Shown here: positions 4,530 to 6,105 of the stretch, in pieces
How the letters are laid out: each line of letters starts with the position of its first letter
Position numbering within the stretch: position 1 is the first letter of the stretch
Assembly (NCBI GenBank): GCA_030017395.1
Contig: JASEIZ010000132.1
Location: 1 to 6,105 of the forward strand
Origin: Desulfobacterales bacterium
Lineage (GTDB): Bacteria > Desulfobacterota > Desulfobacteria > Desulfobacterales > ETH-SRB1
Direction of reading: 5' to 3'
Length of the DNA: 6,105 nucleotides
Program-made: the position numbers and the translations under genes
Notes under the pieces: generated by a model
The model's database searches: none
Seen by the model: the letters and a program-made list of their open reading frames with translations, nothing else
What the model was told of the DNA's origin: nothing

Positions 4530-5926
4530 TCAACTTCACGGGCGGTAATCTCAATCTTCCCCTTTTCAGTGAACTTGACCGCATTGCTCAAAAAATTGAG
4601 GACACACTGGAGGAGTCTTTTTCTGTCGGTTTTCAATTGCAGGTTGGGAGGCAGATTTATTTCAAGGTCGAGCCCCTTATTGTCTATCTCCGGTTTTAGG
4701 CTTGATACGGCCTCTTTGATTACTTTCTCCAGATCGAATTCTTCCACATGAACATCAACTTTTCCTGCCTCGATCTTTGAAATATCAATAACATCACTAA
4801 TGAGTGCGAGCAGGTGTTTTGCCGAACCATAGACCCTCTGGAGCTGGTCTCTCTGCTCGGAATTAATTTCACCCGTCATACCCTGGAGAATGATTCCGGT
4901 AAATCCTATGATTGAATTAAGCGGAGTGCGAAGCTCATGGGACATGGACGCGATAAACATGGATTTAAGATGGTCGAGTTCTTGAAGTCTGATGTTCGCC
5001 TGATCGAGTTTTTCAGCCTTTTCTTCCAGTTGTCTCGTTCGCTCCGTGACCAGCTTTTCCAGATGATCACGGTGTATACTCAACTCTTTCTCTGCCTGCA
5101 GGCGCTTGGTGCGGGTACGCAAAGCAATCATACCAAACGCCAGATTATCAGCCAGTTTGTTCAACAACTTGATTTCTTCTGCGTTGAAGGCATCTGGTTC
5201 CGAAGAATAGACGTTGAGCGCACCCAGAGTCTGCCCGTTCGCAATCATAGGAAGGGCAACCGATGAAGCATAGCCGTGCTTGAGTGCTGCCTCTCGCCAG
5301 GGTTCAAAATCCGGGTCTGTCAGGATATGTCGTGCCGTAACAGGCGTGCCACTCCTAATCGCTGTGCCTGTGGGACCACGCCCTTGTTTGGTATCCGCCC
5401 AGGTGATGTTTATTGTGTCGAGATATCCTTTTTCGTAACCCGCCTGAGCCACGGGGCGCACAGTTTTTGCTTCGTCTTGTTCGGCAAAGCCGACCCAAGC
5501 CAGGTGATACCCGCCGACTTTCACAATGATCCGGCATACGCCATGCAGTAAATCCGATTCCTCATTGGCTCGGATAAGCGTTTGGTTACACTCGCTGAGG
5601 GCCCTGAGTGCCCGGTTAACCCGGCGCAGTTCCTTCTCGGTCTGCTTGTGCGCGATAAATATCGGCGCAATCCTTGAAATGCCGATAACCATCAGGAACG
5701 ATATCGCAAGGGCGACAAGCTCGGCTATGAGGTCGGGTTGAAAAGTCACGTCTCCCGAAACAAGGCGGACGAAGGTAATACCCCGTCGCAGGGCCATAAA
5801 CACCAAGGATGCAGAGATAAGGCTCCAGGCAATCTTTCTGCCGGTGAGAGGAATAAGTCTGGCAGACATGACTGCCGCAGTGAATTGCAGGAAAATGGAG
5901 AGCGCCAAAATGAATGTTATCATCAC
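4436..5926 (-). CDS. membrane GAF histidine kinase, frameshifted before the G1 box
   Basis: The frame codes for 496 residues. Three hydrophobic segments (about 1-20, 33-47, 66-91) anchor it in the inner membrane; this short three-helix front is one I recall from other deltaproteobacterial sensor kinases. A GAF domain covers about 105-268 (HLAWVGFAE ... SSVALPMIANGQTLGALNVYS). A coiled coil follows (about 272-318), then HisKA with the phosphoacceptor H330 in SMSHELRTPLN and the N box NFLSNAVKF (444-452). After KGKIEITAREV (456-465) the sequence turns into a basic repeat-coded tail and stops at TAG 4436-4438. The G1 and G2 boxes are thus lost to another frame (4137-4529), and this product should not bind ATP properly. 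The start is GTG 5926 with AGGAGG eight bases upstream (5935-5940); ATG 5923 directly after it is the alternative. It heads an operon with the HD-GYP regulator, its likely phosphotransfer partner. The GAF ligand cannot be read from sequence. Confidence 0.9.
   Translation of the reverse strand: MMITFILALSIFLQFTAAVMSARLIPLTGRKIAWSLISASLVFMALRRGITFVRLVSGDVTFQPDLIAELVALAISFLMVIGISRIAPIFIAHKQTEKELRRVNRALRALSECNQTLIRANEESDLLHGVCRIIVKVGGYHLAWVGFAEQDEAKTVRPVAQAGYEKGYLDTINITWADTKQGRGPTGTAIRSGTPVTARHILTDPDFEPWREAALKHGYASSVALPMIANGQTLGALNVYSSEPDAFNAEEIKLLNKLADNLAFGMIALRTRTKRLQAEKELSIHRDHLEKLVTERTRQLEEKAEKLDQANIRLQELDHLKSMFIASMSHELRTPLNSIIGFTGIILQGMTGEINSEQRDQLQRVYGSAKHLLALISDVIDISKIEAGKVDVHVEEFDLEKVIKEAVSSLKPEIDNKGLDLEINLPPNLQLKTDRKRLLQCVLNFLSNAVKFTEKGKIEITAREVDERTRDERTRRRPSSNQGAKRPIILRPSLSA
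4449..4531 (-). repeat. GACGA-type repeat insertion with inverted arms inside the kinase ATPase domain
   Basis: About 83 bases separate codons for the strand ending TAREV from codons for the strand IISVADTGIG. On the minus strand it starts with four units of 7-8 bases (GACGAGAG, GACGAGG, GACGAAAG, GACGAGGA). A non-repeated middle of about 35 bases follows, and it ends with the opposite orientation. On the plus strand GGACGAAGGA (4452-4461) pairs with TCCTTTCGTCC (4507-4517) except for one extra base. Usual kinases have only a few residues at this place. Removing exactly 83 bases joins GTT (4532-4534) to ATT (4446-4448) in frame. The true ends are uncertain by a few bases and no target duplication is evident. 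Confidence 0.75.
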
Positions 5927-6009
5927 CAGGATGTCCTCCTTCCCGTTTATTCGGTCATTTCTTGTAAAGGGTAGACTCCAGCCCGTGTTCTTTGCTTGGT
6001 GAACTTACT

Positions 6010-6038
6010 TAATTAAAACTGTTTTGATGTTAAGTCAA
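6010..6038 (-). promoter_or_regulatory. candidate promoter of the kinase-regulator operon
   Basis: On the minus strand TTGACT (6038-6033), a near-perfect -35, is followed after 17 bases by TAATTA (6015-6010), a poor -10. A TTTAAT two bases nearer fits the -10 better but gives 15-base spacing. A separate TATACT (6051-6046) could be a -10 with only a weak -35. The leader to GTG 5926 would be roughly 75-80 bases. No sigma54 motif is seen here, so this operon does not look like a target of the NtrC-type activator. The rest of 5941-6105 shows no gene that I can support. Confidence 0.4.
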
Positions 6039-6105
6039 TCCTTTAAGTATACCAAAATCCACCGCCTAAAAAAAGATATGGATATTTTGATCGTTGGAAG
6101 GGATA

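Noticed and set aside
4500..4530. Programmed -1 ribosomal frameshifting restoring the kinase
   Set aside because: The direction fits, but no canonical slippery heptamer (such as A AAA AAG) is present. GAAAGG is weak, and the repeat explains the shift more simply.
4449..4531. CRISPR array as explanation for the short repeats
   Set aside because: Units are 7-8 bases with no spacers of constant length, and no cas genes are near.

Overview
The window looks like a piece of a bacterial chromosome, most likely from a Desulfobacterota-type (deltaproteobacterial) or related lineage. This rests on the style of the genes: an NtrC-class sigma54 activator, a three-helix/GAF histidine kinase, a REC-PAS-HD-GYP regulator, and purine-rich GACGA-type short repeats. 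No marker gene fixes the taxon, so treat it as a guess. The left third (about 1-960) is clearly more AT-rich than the regulatory genes to its right.

Layout. Positions 1-45 hold the possible tail of an upstream gene, followed by a 57-residue protein with two CxxC pairs (55-228, +). A very strong hairpin (302-344) separates it from a convergent gene for a small secreted protein (360-656, -). The region 657-978 is a divergent control region. It carries a consensus sigma54 -24/-12 promoter reading left into the secreted-protein gene, and a good sigma70-type promoter reading right into an NtrC-family sigma54 activator gene (979-2379, +). Overlapping palindromes lie at the predicted start of the activator transcript. 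Past the activator come a long-stem hairpin (2408-2450) and a short signal-peptide ORF (2485-2715, +). The last part of that ORF lies antisense to the 3' end of the next gene, so it is probably truncated. The right half is a minus-strand two-gene signalling operon: a membrane GAF histidine kinase (5926 leftwards) and a REC-PAS-HD-GYP response regulator (4140-2632), predicted to be a cyclic-di-GMP phosphodiesterase.

How the parts fit. The sigma54 promoter and the sigma54 activator gene lie back to back, so the simplest reading is that the activator controls the secreted protein and perhaps itself. Its receiver domain has lost the acidic pair and the lysine needed for normal phosphorylation, so its input is probably not a classical phosphorelay. 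The kinase/HD-GYP pair would link a sensed signal to c-di-GMP breakdown.

Most notable observation: the kinase gene is interrupted inside its ATP-binding domain, between the N box and the G1 box, by about 83 bases of GACGA-type repeat with an inverted partner arm. The extra bases throw the G1 and G2 boxes into another frame. That second frame stays open all the way to an ATGA overlap with the regulator's start codon, and a second array of the same repeat type makes up the kinase's C-terminal tail. As written the kinase cannot be made full length. Either it is a recent disruption, a repeat-length-switchable gene, or a one-base sequence error.
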